Source: JAZDJP01 sp043803805 (GTDB lineage: Bacteria > Planctomycetota > JAZDJP01). Taken from it: a DNA stretch of 19,839 nt. The translations under genes and the position numbers were made by a program. The notes beneath the pieces are model-generated. The model searched no databases. It was not told the origin of the DNA and saw only the letters and a program-made list of their open reading frames with translations. Location of the stretch: assembly GCA_043803805.1 (NCBI GenBank), contig JAZDJP010000026.1:1-19839 (forward strand), given 5' to 3'. Position 1 is the first letter of the stretch, and every line of letters starts with the position of its first letter. Below are positions 6,329 to 15,100 of the stretch, one piece after another.

Positions 6329-9036
6329 ACCACTTTTACTCGGCGAAGGGGAAGGGAATCGCAGTTGCCGCGGCGTCGTTTCTATTCATTACGCTCGTTG
6401 CCTTCGGGGCGGAGAAGGACAAATCCGCGGCAAAGGCAACAACGCCGCCGGCCAACCCCGTGATCCTGAGCACCGGCCAGGACTGCTACTGGCGCTGGTT
6501 CGTCACCTGGAAGACGCCTCTGATACGCGCCAAGTCCGGGGAACTGGTCACCCCCGAAGTCCCCAAGGGCATCTGGGGCCGGCTGAAGTGCCCGACGCTG
6601 ATCGGCGATCCCGGTCAGCGCGCCAAACCGCTCAACTCGACACTGCCGCCGACAGCCTGGACAACCACAGACTTCGACGACAGCTCATGGATCCGTTCGC
6701 GCAATCCCCACGGATGGACGAGCCAGGAGCTGGCCCTGCTCTGCCTGCGCGGCCGGTTCGAGGTGGCCGACCCGGCGGGAGTCGGCGGCCTGGAGTTGGC
6801 TCTGACGTACTGGGGCGGGGCGATTGTGTACCTCAACGGCAAGGAACTCGCCCGGGGAAACCTCCCCGACAGCAAACCCGACACTCCGGCCGAGGCCTAC
6901 CCGGCGGACGCATGCCTGGACGACAAGGGCAAACTCATCAAGGACTCCCTGGGCAAGGACTCCCCTCTCAACCGCCGCCTGGCCGTCACGATTCCGGCCT
7001 CCGCCCTTCGCAAAGGCACGAACGTTCTGGCGATCGAACTGCGCCGCGCTCCGCCGGGCGAGGCCTTCTTCAACGCGGCCCAGGGCGAGCTTCACTCACG
7101 CACGCCGTCGATACTGCTTCTGCGGGGGGCCGTCCTGACCGCGCCAACAGGAACCGTCGTCACGCCGGCGAGCCGTCGGCCAGAGGGCTTCCGGGCATGG
7201 AATCACGATGTCTGTTTGTCGTTGCACAACGCCGACTGGGGCGGCGAGGAACCCTTGCGGCCCGTCCGGATCACCGGCACGCGGGGCGGCGTGCATTCCG
7301 GAATGATCGGGATCGGCTCCACCGGACCGCTGAAGAACCTCCGCGCCGAAATCTCCCCTCTCAAAAATAAGGACCGGGCGGAAATTCCCGCCGCGGCCGT
7401 CGCGGTGCTCTGGCCGCGGACGGCCGACCACTGCGAGAATGCCAGCAGAGATATGTATCCGCGCGGAAAACAGGCGCTGGCCCGCTTCGACACCCTGGCC
7501 GAAACACCGCCGGCGGAAGTCCCCGTCATTCCGGAATCCGGCGGCTCGACCCAGCCCGTCTGGGTGACGGTGCGCGTGCCGCACGAGGCCGCACCCGGCG
7601 CCTACGGGGGAACGCTCACCGTCTCCGCCGACGGAGCCAAGCCCCTGATCGTACCCGTGGAGCTCCGGGTCGCCGACTGGAACCTGCAGGATCCGAAAAA
7701 ATTCACCACCATTCTGGACCTGCCCCAGTCGCCGGACACCGTGGCCATCCAGTACGGCGTGCCCATGTGGTCCGACAAACACTGGCAACTCATGGAGAAA
7801 TCCTTCCGTCTCCTCGGCGAGGTCGGCGCGGACGTGATCTACATTCCCCTCATCCGCCACACGCACTTCGGCAACGAGCACACCATGGTGCGCTGGATCC
7901 GCAAGGCGGACGGCGGCTGGGACCACGACTTCGGCATCGTCGAAAAATACCTGGACCTGGCGGTGAAGCATCTCGGCAAGATACCGACGGTCTGCCTGTA
8001 TTGCTGGGAGCCATTCACAGGAGGAGCTTACCTCGACAAGCCCGGCAAGGAAGGCAAGGGCATGCTCTTCACTATTCTGGATCCCAAGACCGGCGCGCTG
8101 GAGGAAGCGGAAGGTCCCAAGTGGAACACACCCGAGATCCGCCCGTTCTGGAAACCCGTTTTCGACGGCCTGCGCAAGCGGCTGGCCGACCGCGGCATGG
8201 AGAAATCGATGGTCGTCGGTCTGGCCCAGGACACACGCCCCTCCAAGGAATGCGTGGAGGATCTCAAGGCCGTGGCGCCCGATGCCCGGTGGGCTCTCCA
8301 TACCCACAGCCATACACGCCAGATCCACGGACAGCCCGTGGGCAACATCGCTTCCGTGTGGGGAATGATGACAACCCCCTATCCGGAGGTCGCCCGCTAC
8401 CGCGGCTGGACCAACGAGTATCAGGAGACCTGCTTCCCCCGTTGCGGAGCGGGCGGTGTGGACGCGCTCCGGACGTGGTCGTCACTGGTCAAGTACCGGC
8501 TGGCGGTCGAAACGATGCTGACGTCGCCGGGCACGGCCTCCGGCGGATACAAGGGTCTGCGCGGGCTGGGACGGGTGGGTCTGGACTTCTGGCCGGCACT
8601 GCAGAAGGGAGGAAGCCCCGCGAGCTGGGGCGAGGGCGGCCTGCTCGCCGGCCGCTACCCGGAAAGCGGCTGGGGCCAGCTCGGGCTGGTCTCGTCCACC
8701 ACGCGCCTCCTGGCTCCCGGACCGGACGGGGCGATCAGCACCGTGCGCTTCGAGATGCTCCGCGAGGGACTCCAGGAAACCGAGGCGCGCATCTTCATCG
8801 AGAAGGCCCTGGCCGACCCGACCGGATCAACCCGGCTCGGAGAGGATCTGGCCCGGCGCTGTCAGGACCTGCTGGACGAACGCACCCGCGCCCTGGTCAA
8901 GGCCATCGAGATAACGGCGCAGACGTTGAACGAAGGCGGGGTTGCGCCGGTCCACCTGACGACGTTTTCGGGCTCGGGCTGGCAGGAACGAACCGAGAAA
9001 CTGTACGCCCTGGCCGCGGAGGCATCCAAAAAGTAG
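6325..9036 (+). CDS. secreted DUF4091/GH123-like glycoside hydrolase-type protein B
   Basis: A 903-residue paralog of protein A. ATG 6325 is preferred to the upstream TTG 6313 because it overlaps the GlpM stop (ATGA) and has GGAG seven bases upstream. A signal peptide covers about residues 1-29 (ending LVAFGAE). The jelly roll has TDFDDSSW (about 117), CLRGRF (about 139), IVYLNGKEL (about 167) and KGTNVLAIEL (about 230). A sandwich domain (QPVWVTVRVPHEAAPGAYGG, VADWNLQDP) precedes a barrel with PMWSDKHWQ and RHTHFGNEHTMVRW (about 511-524). GLAQDTRP places Asp636 where paralog C also has Asp, followed by WALHTHSH. LREGLQETEARIFIE near 812-826 is the DUF4091 signature. It probably acts on extracellular glycans; chemistry and substrate are unproven. 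Confidence 0.82.
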   Translation: MNHFYSAKGKGIAVAAASFLFITLVAFGAEKDKSAAKATTPPANPVILSTGQDCYWRWFVTWKTPLIRAKSGELVTPEVPKGIWGRLKCPTLIGDPGQRAKPLNSTLPPTAWTTTDFDDSSWIRSRNPHGWTSQELALLCLRGRFEVADPAGVGGLELALTYWGGAIVYLNGKELARGNLPDSKPDTPAEAYPADACLDDKGKLIKDSLGKDSPLNRRLAVTIPASALRKGTNVLAIELRRAPPGEAFFNAAQGELHSRTPSILLLRGAVLTAPTGTVVTPASRRPEGFRAWNHDVCLSLHNADWGGEEPLRPVRITGTRGGVHSGMIGIGSTGPLKNLRAEISPLKNKDRAEIPAAAVAVLWPRTADHCENASRDMYPRGKQALARFDTLAETPPAEVPVIPESGGSTQPVWVTVRVPHEAAPGAYGGTLTVSADGAKPLIVPVELRVADWNLQDPKKFTTILDLPQSPDTVAIQYGVPMWSDKHWQLMEKSFRLLGEVGADVIYIPLIRHTHFGNEHTMVRWIRKADGGWDHDFGIVEKYLDLAVKHLGKIPTVCLYCWEPFTGGAYLDKPGKEGKGMLFTILDPKTGALEEAEGPKWNTPEIRPFWKPVFDGLRKRLADRGMEKSMVVGLAQDTRPSKECVEDLKAVAPDARWALHTHSHTRQIHGQPVGNIASVWGMMTTPYPEVARYRGWTNEYQETCFPRCGAGGVDALRTWSSLVKYRLAVETMLTSPGTASGGYKGLRGLGRVGLDFWPALQKGGSPASWGEGGLLAGRYPESGWGQLGLVSSTTRLLAPGPDGAISTVRFEMLREGLQETEARIFIEKALADPTGSTRLGEDLARRCQDLLDERTRALVKAIEITAQTLNEGGVAPVHLTTFSGSGWQERTEKLYALAAEASKK

Positions 9037-9060
9037 AAACGAATCATTTAAAAGGAGATC

Positions 9061-10584
9061 ATGTCCATGCAACACTTCCCTCCGTCGTTGGCAGGCTTCG
9101 CCGCCGCGCTCGCAATCGCGGCCGCCTCCCGGGGAGCCGTCGTCAATCCGAAGGTGACATCGAACCGCACCGCTGACACGTACTCCGTCGAAAGCATCGT
9201 GCAGGAAATCGTCAAGGACCGCAAGACCGCCCAGGAGAAGGCGATCGCGCTCTTCGACTTCCAGCGCCGCGTGGTCTACCACGTGAACGCGGACATGTAC
9301 GGCGACCATCGGGACTTCATGAAATCGTACAACGTCTACGGGCACAATCTCTGTGGATCGCAGGCGACGACGGCGGTCGAACTGGCGCGCCGGATGAGAT
9401 GCTTCGAGGAGGCCCGCGTCGTCTGCGTACCCGGCCACACGATCTACGAACTGAAGTACGACGGCAAATGGCACACGTTCGACACAATGATGAACTTCTA
9501 CGTTTTCGCCGACAAGGAAAAGACGCACATTGCCAACCTGGACGAAATGAAAGAGAATCCCGACCTCCTGCTCAAAGCGGTCGAGGAAGGTCGCGCCTGC
9601 CCGGGCTTCCTGCATTGCGGCGACGATCCGAAGATGTTCACGCAGGGACGCGAATCGATCGCTGACTACCAGTTCAAGCCGACCGAAGATCTCATGAAGT
9701 ACACGATGCTGCGCGGGGAAAGCTGGACGCGGCACTACCTGCCGCAGTTCGACGCCCCGGACTGGTGCCGCCCGCTCAAGGGCGGCGTCGGACCCTATCA
9801 CGGGTGCGGCGGCCGGGACGACAAGGATCCCGTCGGATTTCCTTACTGGGAGCCGTACCTCATTCCCAAGTACGGCAAGGTTTCGCGGTCCTACCGCCAT
9901 TGGGCAACCGGCTTCTGGGAGTACGCGCCGGACCTGTCGAACGACACTGCGATCAAGGACGCGCGGGCGAAAGACGTGGCCGTTTCCGGCGGGGCGCTGC
10001 GCGCCGCCGGGGCGAACAAGCCCGGCGAGTTCCTCTACAACCTGGCCCATTGCCCGTGGTTGCTGGTCAACGGAAAGCTGACCGCAAAGGTGACGAAGGG
10101 CGCGGCCGGCGACGTGGTGAAGATCAGCGCGGGCCCCAACCCGGGAAGCCTGAAGGAGGTCTGGTCCGCCAAGGACGCCGGCGAGTCGACCGTGGACGTG
10201 GACCTGTTCGCGGACGCCCTCCCGAAGAAGGCCTGGAACTGCGCCGTAAAAATCGAGATCCAGGCGGCCGACCCGTCCACGACCGGCGTGGCGGACTTGC
10301 GCGTGAAACTCGGCTTCCTGCACAACTACCCCGCCACGCCGATGCTCCTGCCCGGCGAGAACACGATCAAGGTCGAGTGCGATCCGGCGGGCTTGAAGGA
10401 TGCGAAACTCGTCCTGACGTACTCCTGGTTCGAAGTGGACAAGGACGAGGGCCAGCCGACGTACAAGGCCGAGGCCAAGAAGCGCGTTCAGGAAGTGACG
10501 GCGTCGCCCACCGGGTTCGCGATCACGACGCCAGCAACCAGGAAGTTCCCGAAGATGGAATTCATCCGGCTCGATTGCAGGTGA
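9061..10584 (+). CDS. secreted transglutaminase-like (papain-fold) protein
   Basis: A 507-residue protein with a likely signal peptide (about 1-26, Ala-rich). The core has the transglutaminase-superfamily arrangement: Cys98 in HNLCGSQATTAVELAR, His126 in GHTIYELKYDGKW and Asp141 in WHTFDTM. All three predicted catalytic residues are present. Superfamily members act as amide- or peptide-bond hydrolases or acyl transferases; the direction here is unknown. Residues 150-290 are Cys- and Trp-rich and match no domain I recognise. Residues about 300-507 look like beta-rich accessory domains (LRVKLGFLHNYPAT, then TYSWFEVDKDEG). AAAGGAG at 9051-9057 lies 3 bases from ATG 9061 and 9 bases from ATG 9067, so the start could be two codons later. 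It may attack peptide parts of glycoprotein or peptidoglycan. Confidence 0.72.
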   Translation: MSMQHFPPSLAGFAAALAIAAASRGAVVNPKVTSNRTADTYSVESIVQEIVKDRKTAQEKAIALFDFQRRVVYHVNADMYGDHRDFMKSYNVYGHNLCGSQATTAVELARRMRCFEEARVVCVPGHTIYELKYDGKWHTFDTMMNFYVFADKEKTHIANLDEMKENPDLLLKAVEEGRACPGFLHCGDDPKMFTQGRESIADYQFKPTEDLMKYTMLRGESWTRHYLPQFDAPDWCRPLKGGVGPYHGCGGRDDKDPVGFPYWEPYLIPKYGKVSRSYRHWATGFWEYAPDLSNDTAIKDARAKDVAVSGGALRAAGANKPGEFLYNLAHCPWLLVNGKLTAKVTKGAAGDVVKISAGPNPGSLKEVWSAKDAGESTVDVDLFADALPKKAWNCAVKIEIQAADPSTTGVADLRVKLGFLHNYPATPMLLPGENTIKVECDPAGLKDAKLVLTYSWFEVDKDEGQPTYKAEAKKRVQEVTASPTGFAITTPATRKFPKMEFIRLDCR

Positions 10585-10612
10585 CGTTGAGAGAGAAGCC
10601 AACGGCATAGAT

Positions 10613-10619
10613 AGGAGGG
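10613..10619 (+). promoter_or_regulatory. ribosome binding site for sialidase-like gene 2
   Basis: AGGAGGG ends six bases before ATG 10626. It selects this ATG over the in-frame TTG at 10620, which directly abuts the site. Confidence 0.7.
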
Positions 10620-10625
10620 TTGCCC

Positions 10626-12536
10626 ATGCGTCCGACGATCGCAGTGGTGTTGGTTTTCATCCTTGCCCGCGCCGCCGGGGCCGCCGAGGTCGGCGAGGTC
10701 AGAGTCCTCTGCGACTTCGAGAAGGACTCCGTCGCCAAACTCAAGGTGGAGTACAAGAGGCAGGAGGACGCGCTCTACCAGGCGCGGATCAGCGGCTGCT
10801 ACGGCTGCAACTTCACGGCCACCAAGGGCCCCGCCACCAGCGGCGAGTGGGCGCTGTCCGAGAAGTTCGGCGCCTGCGCCGATGTTCGCTGGCTTCCCGG
10901 CTTGCGTGACGGGAGTCACCTGCCCAGCCGGAAACTCTTCACCACCTCCTACAGCCTCGCGCAGATCGGACCGACCGACTGGTCCGGATTCGACGCCTTG
11001 GAATTCAACATCTGGAAGGACAAGGACGGCCCGGTGAGCATCGCCCTGGCCCTGGAGGACGCGGTCATCTCCCCGCCCGTGGTGCGCCGCTTCAAGCTGG
11101 AGGCCTCCACCCAATGGCACACCCTGCGCGTGCCGCTGGCGGTCGCGGGGGAACTGCTCGACCTCAAGAAAATGGTCAACTTCTGGACCATCGTCGAGCA
11201 GAGCCCCAGGGACGTGGAAGTGCGCCTCGATGACGTCCGCCTGGTCAAGGGCGAGGTCAAGGGCGAGTATCCCGTCCTGCTCGACGAGTCGCCGGTCAAG
11301 GAGAGCCACCAGAAGCTCGTGGCCGAGCTCGTGGCCATCGTCCCGAGCGAAGCCAAACACAACGTCAACAAGGTCGAGGGCGAAATCCAACCTCCCCCGC
11401 CCGGCCCCGACGCGCGGAAGTTCAGCGTTCCCGCCCAGATCGAAAAGTTCGAGGTCCTGGACATGACCAAGATGGCCAAGGACGCCAACACCCGGCGCAC
11501 ATTCCCCTACGGCCTGGAGTTCTTCGACGACAAGAGCGCGATCCTCTGCGTGCCGCCCTATGCGCCCGGCGGCCTGGCCTACACCTCCGACGCCGGACGC
11601 ACCTGGACGAAGGCCTCGGGGTGCTTCGGGGGCGGCAACCACTGGCGCTGCGAGATCTCAGGGGACAATGGCGACTTGCTCTTTGTGGGCCTGGGCCAGT
11701 GCTCCGGCGGGGGATTGCCCACCGGCTTCTACTTCCGCCGGGTGGTCCACGCCGAGGGCGGCTGGAAGCTCGGGCCCGCCTACCCGGTGGACCGCGACAC
11801 CCGCCACTGCCAGGACAACTACGACATCCTGCGCCTGGACTCCGGACGCATCTGGGTTGCGTGGAACCATTGCCTGCGCGACAACGGCTTCGCCGTGTGG
11901 GCGCGGTACTCCGACGACGACGGAAAAACCTGGAAGCCGGGCGGCGAGACGCCGCTCATCCCGGGGAGCGTCGGCGCCGGGCTGGGCACCGACCCCAAGT
12001 TCTTCCCCTTCGGCGAGGGGGTGGGATGCCTCTGGCAGGACAACGAGCGCCGCATTTTCTTCGCCGCCCACGACGGGAAAGCCTGGAGTCCGGCCGCGCC
12101 CCTCCCGGCCAGACAGATCAACAGCGCCGCCTCGGCCGACGGGAAGACGATCTACGCGGTTGTCGGCGGCGGCCGGGAAGGGCCGGCACGAATCCTTCGG
12201 GGCGACGGAAAAACCTGGACGGAGGAAACCAAACTGCCCGCCGTCGGTTACCTCACCGTCCAGAAAAAAAGCGGCCGTCTCCATTGCGCCTACGCCAGCT
12301 CATCCGGCGACACAAACCATGTTTTTCTGATAAGCCGCGGACCCGACGGCGCCTGGTCGGAACCCAAACCGGTCGCCGGCCCGGCAGACGGCTCGCCCAA
12401 AGACACGCCTCTCATTGTTTCGGTGCCGCGCTGGAGCCCGGAGGAGTTTGTGCCCGTGGCGATCTACGGCCTGCACGGGGGAAGTAATGTCGTCTGGGCG
12501 CAGGTGGTTAAACTACCGATAAAGGATTTGCCATGA
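10626..12536 (+). CDS. secreted sialidase-like beta-propeller protein 2
   Basis: A 636-residue protein with a signal peptide (about 1-20, MRPTIAVVLVFILARAAGA). The N-terminal jelly roll (about 24-215) opens with VRVLCDFEKDS and closes with VRLDDVRLVKGE. The propeller starts near 290 with Asp boxes YTSDAGRTW, YSDDDGKTW and later GDGKTW. The shared motifs are QCSGGG (Cys359), FYFRRV, DTRHCQD (Cys395) and SGRIWVAWNH. It is the most diverged of the four propellers at its ends: its start and its tail (VVWAQVVKLPI) differ from the near-identical leader of paralogs 3 and 4 and the tail of paralog 3. No RIP motif is found, so activity is uncertain. Its stop overlaps the CGGC gene start (ATGA, 12533-12536). 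Confidence 0.75.
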   Translation: MRPTIAVVLVFILARAAGAAEVGEVRVLCDFEKDSVAKLKVEYKRQEDALYQARISGCYGCNFTATKGPATSGEWALSEKFGACADVRWLPGLRDGSHLPSRKLFTTSYSLAQIGPTDWSGFDALEFNIWKDKDGPVSIALALEDAVISPPVVRRFKLEASTQWHTLRVPLAVAGELLDLKKMVNFWTIVEQSPRDVEVRLDDVRLVKGEVKGEYPVLLDESPVKESHQKLVAELVAIVPSEAKHNVNKVEGEIQPPPPGPDARKFSVPAQIEKFEVLDMTKMAKDANTRRTFPYGLEFFDDKSAILCVPPYAPGGLAYTSDAGRTWTKASGCFGGGNHWRCEISGDNGDLLFVGLGQCSGGGLPTGFYFRRVVHAEGGWKLGPAYPVDRDTRHCQDNYDILRLDSGRIWVAWNHCLRDNGFAVWARYSDDDGKTWKPGGETPLIPGSVGAGLGTDPKFFPFGEGVGCLWQDNERRIFFAAHDGKAWSPAAPLPARQINSAASADGKTIYAVVGGGREGPARILRGDGKTWTEETKLPAVGYLTVQKKSGRLHCAYASSSGDTNHVFLISRGPDGAWSEPKPVAGPADGSPKDTPLIVSVPRWSPEEFVPVAIYGLHGGSNVVWAQVVKLPIKDLP

Positions 12537-12979
12537 ACTCAACGACGAAGGTCGGAATCATCATCTGCGATCGCTACCGTTGTTGTGCGGGAGGGAAATG
12601 CCTCCGGGCGATAAGGAACAAGGAAGGGGCTTTCAGCACGTACAAGGATCCCGGCGTGGAGCTGGTCGGTTTTACAACCTGCGGCGGCTGTCCCGGCGGC
12701 AACGTGGAATATACGGGCGACGAGATGGTGAAGAATGGCGCGGAGGTTGTTCATCTGGCTACCTGTCTGATCGTTGGGTATCCCCCCTGTCCCCATATCG
12801 ATACATTCAAGGCATTTCTTGAAAAACGCCATGGGGTCAAGGTCGTCGTGGGCACGCACCCCATCCCGAAGAAATATTTTGATATGCACACGTCTCTCGG
12901 CACATGGAAGAACTCAACATGGAAGCCGCTTCTCGCGCCGACGATGACGGACGAAAAGACGCGTGCAAGTTACGATTAA
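12533..12979 (+). CDS. CGGC-domain protein (putative metal-binding)
   Basis: A 148-residue cytoplasmic protein without signal peptide. It shows CDRYRCCAGGKC (Cys12, 17, 18, 23), TTCGGCPGGN (Cys50 and Cys53, the name motif), ATC (Cys78) and PPCPHID (Cys86, His88). This matches the CGGC family, thought to bind a metal through these cysteines; biochemical role unknown. It follows sialidase-like gene 2 with an ATGA overlap and an AAAGGA site at 12521-12526. By hand count, 300 bases from 12541 are about 56% G+C, against 75% in a 60-base sample of gene 2 (11701-11760), suggesting separate origin. Its last ten codons (TDEKTRASYD and stop) recur as TDEKTRACYD at 17936-17968, so a related copy once preceded sialidase-like gene 4. 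Confidence 0.8.
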   Translation: MNSTTKVGIIICDRYRCCAGGKCLRAIRNKEGAFSTYKDPGVELVGFTTCGGCPGGNVEYTGDEMVKNGAEVVHLATCLIVGYPPCPHIDTFKAFLEKRHGVKVVVGTHPIPKKYFDMHTSLGTWKNSTWKPLLAPTMTDEKTRASYD

Positions 12980-13109
12980 ACTTTGGAGGAAAATGGCCAT
13001 GCGTAAATTATCTCTCGCGGTTGCTGGTTCTCTGCTTTCCGTTGCCGCATTCGCCGCGGACGATGGCGGCAAGACTCCGGGCGGAGAAAAATTGCTTTGC
13101 GGCTTCGAG
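12947..13109 (+). repeat. leader repeat, copy 1 (CGGC tail, RBS and signal peptide)
   Basis: This copy spans the last codons of the CGGC gene, the GGAGG site, and the first 37 codons of sialidase-like gene 3 up to the codons for CGFE. It matches 17936-18102. From TTTGGAGG to the end I count about nine mismatches over some 125 bases. Beyond GFE, similarity drops abruptly to distant-paralog level. Confidence 0.85.
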
Positions 13110-15059
13110 ACCGACCAGATGCCCGCCAGCGGCCTGCTGTGGAGGGATATGGACAAGCAGCTCACGGACGAGCAGGCCAGCCAAGGCCAGAGATCCTTGT
13201 TCAAGAAGTACAACGACCGCTACGGGTACCTGAAGCCGGGCGGCAACGCCACTTTCTACAATCAGTGGCGGTACGGCGGCGTCTTCCGCACGCTGGGCTG
13301 GTTCGACAAGATATTTCCCTCCGACTGGTCGGACTACGACTTGCTGCGCATGGATTTCCGCACCGACGCCGAGGCGGTGAAGGTGCGGCTGGAAGTCGAG
13401 GACATGTTCTCGACCTTCCCGGCGACCAAGATTTACGAGGTGCCTGGCGGCAAGTGGGTGACCCTGGAGATGGACCTGAGGAAGGCTGCCGAGGCGCGCC
13501 GACTGGACTTGACTCACATGGCACACGTCCTGTTAATGGTCGTCGAGCACCCGGCGGGCAAACCCGAGTTCACCTCCTGGGTGGACAACATCCGCCTGGC
13601 CAGGCGCGGCGCGCCGACCAAGCTGGACGTGGTCGCCGACGGGCCCTTTCTGGAGATCGAGCCCGGCGGCGCCCCGCTCGCCAAGCGCGCCGAGCTGGAT
13701 CCTTTCGACGTCTCCAGGACCGCCAAGGCCGATGGCAAGGTCTACACGCCGATCAGCCTTCCCAAGCCCGACGGCTACCCGCTGATCTTCGTCAACGAGC
13801 GTTGCATCGGCGGATTCGGTGACGGCGGCATCATCCTTTCGCCGGCGAGCGCACCGATACTCTCGCTCGACGCCGGGGCAACCTGGACCGGCCTGGACGG
13901 CAAGGACAAGCGGCTCGCCATCACCGGCGACCATCGCGGCCAGCACCGCTCCCAGACCATGATCGTCGGGACGGATGTCTTCATGGCCTACTGCACCGCC
14001 CACTGCGCCGGCGGAGGCACACGCGTGACCGCCAAGTTCACCCGCGCCCTGCGCGATGGCGACAAGTGGGTCACCGGGCCGGAGAGCCTGGTGGACGTCA
14101 CCGCTCGCTATTGCCATGACCGCTTCGCGCTCTGCCGTGCGAAGAGCGGGCGCCTCTGGTGCGCCTGGAGTCACCTCAACCGCCTGCACAAGAAGGACAT
14201 CCGCGCCAAGTGGAGTCAGAACAACGGCGAGACCTGGCTCCAGGCCGGCGAGAACGCCCGCGTCGGCGAGCGTGGCGTCTTCCATTACCCCGGCACACCC
14301 GGGAACTACGAAGGGCCGTATCTTACTGCCTTCGGCGACGAGGTGGCCTGCTTCTGGTACCGCGAGCCCGAGGGGGATGTCGTCTGGGTGCGGGCGGTGC
14401 CGGTCAAGGTCAAGGTCGGCGAAGTCAAGAACGGCAGAATCGCCGTCCCCGTCGGAGCCAAGCAGGGCGTCAAACGCGACTGCAGCGTGTTGCTGGAAAA
14501 AGACGGCAAAGTGTCGGCAATCTTGACCGTGGACAAGGTCGAAACCGATCGCTGCCTGGCCATTGAGCTGCCCGGCCCGGCCGGGACTGTCAAGGCAGGC
14601 GACGAGGTCACGGTGATGACCTGGACGAGCGAGGAGGTCATCCTCAAGGGTAACGGACGCGGCCAGAGCCAGAACCCCCGGCCGCACTCGGCGGCGACGG
14701 CCTCCAATGGAACCGCTCACTTGGCGGTTACCCACCCGCGGGAGAACTGGTCCAAGGTCCTGCGTTTCGACCGGGAGGGGGAAAAGTGGGTCGAAGAATC
14801 GCCCCCCGGCCTCGGGGACAAGCCGATGCTCGTGACCCGCGGTCAAGAAATGGCCTGCCTCTGGGCCAGCGACGGCGGCATCTTTTTGAGCGTCAAACCC
14901 GAAGGCGGAAAATGGGGCCCGGCGAAAAAGATTGCCGACGAACCCGAGGCTATCGCGGATCTCGCGGCGCCGCAGAACGCACCGGAGAAATTCATCCCCG
15001 TGGCCTGGAGCGCCAAGAGCCGCAAGGCCATCAAGACCGTGGCGGTGCCGGTGGAATGA
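12999..15059 (+). CDS. secreted sialidase-like beta-propeller protein 3 with inserted small beta domain
   Basis: A 686-residue protein. ATG 12999 is preferred to ATG 12993 because GGAGG (12985-12989) is 9 bases away from the former and only 3 from the latter. A signal peptide (MRKLSLAVAGSLLSVAAFA) and linker lead to the jelly roll (about 34-205, KLLCGFE to WVDNIRLA). The propeller begins near 240, with Asp boxes LSLDAGATW and WSQNNGETW. Family motifs are HCAGGG (Cys336), VTARYCHD (Cys372) and SGRLWCAWSH. Residues about 467-548 are an extra module (VKVKVGEVKNGRIAVPVG, then GTVKAGDEVTVMTW) resembling a small SH3-like barrel set between blades. The tail FIPVAWSAKSRKAIKTVAVP is shared with paralog 1, and its final codons reappear at 17898-17930. 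RIP arginine not found; activity uncertain. Confidence 0.75.
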   Translation: MRKLSLAVAGSLLSVAAFAADDGGKTPGGEKLLCGFETDQMPASGLLWRDMDKQLTDEQASQGQRSLFKKYNDRYGYLKPGGNATFYNQWRYGGVFRTLGWFDKIFPSDWSDYDLLRMDFRTDAEAVKVRLEVEDMFSTFPATKIYEVPGGKWVTLEMDLRKAAEARRLDLTHMAHVLLMVVEHPAGKPEFTSWVDNIRLARRGAPTKLDVVADGPFLEIEPGGAPLAKRAELDPFDVSRTAKADGKVYTPISLPKPDGYPLIFVNERCIGGFGDGGIILSPASAPILSLDAGATWTGLDGKDKRLAITGDHRGQHRSQTMIVGTDVFMAYCTAHCAGGGTRVTAKFTRALRDGDKWVTGPESLVDVTARYCHDRFALCRAKSGRLWCAWSHLNRLHKKDIRAKWSQNNGETWLQAGENARVGERGVFHYPGTPGNYEGPYLTAFGDEVACFWYREPEGDVVWVRAVPVKVKVGEVKNGRIAVPVGAKQGVKRDCSVLLEKDGKVSAILTVDKVETDRCLAIELPGPAGTVKAGDEVTVMTWTSEEVILKGNGRGQSQNPRPHSAATASNGTAHLAVTHPRENWSKVLRFDREGEKWVEESPPGLGDKPMLVTRGQEMACLWASDGGIFLSVKPEGGKWGPAKKIADEPEAIADLAAPQNAPEKFIPVAWSAKSRKAIKTVAVPVE
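15024..15053 (+). repeat. sialidase-tail repeat, copy 1
   Basis: These 30 bases encode KAIKTVAVPV at the end of sialidase-like gene 3. They recur without mismatch at 17898-17927, where no sialidase body precedes them. Confidence 0.85.
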
Positions 15060-15075
15060 TCGGAGGCAAGTAGGA
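15058..15075 (+). pseudogene. remnant of a DUF4091-gene 3' end
   Basis: GATCGGAGGCAAGTAGGA occurs here directly after gene 3's last codon and identically at 17860-17877. In the latter it encodes the end of DUF4091 protein C (IGGK, stop TAG) plus two bases. Here it overlaps the TGA stop of gene 3 and codes for nothing, so it looks like the stranded tail of a lost or displaced DUF4091 gene. An 18-base match could be chance, but both copies sit at gene ends in the same locus. Confidence 0.55.
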
Positions 15076-15100
15076 TGGATTCCGTTTGAAAGGGATGAAC

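Noticed and set aside
10585..10604. CGTTG/CAACG stem between the transglutaminase-like gene and sialidase-like gene 2 as a terminator.
   Set aside because: It has only five pairs, a ten-base loop and no T tract, and the next gene begins about 20 bases later.
8827..10608. Long minus-strand frame opposite the transglutaminase-like gene; similar ones at 13533-15221, 2723-4222 and 7096-8328.
   Set aside because: All are shadows of + strand genes with good start sites and family motifs. None has a convincing ribosome binding site or domain.
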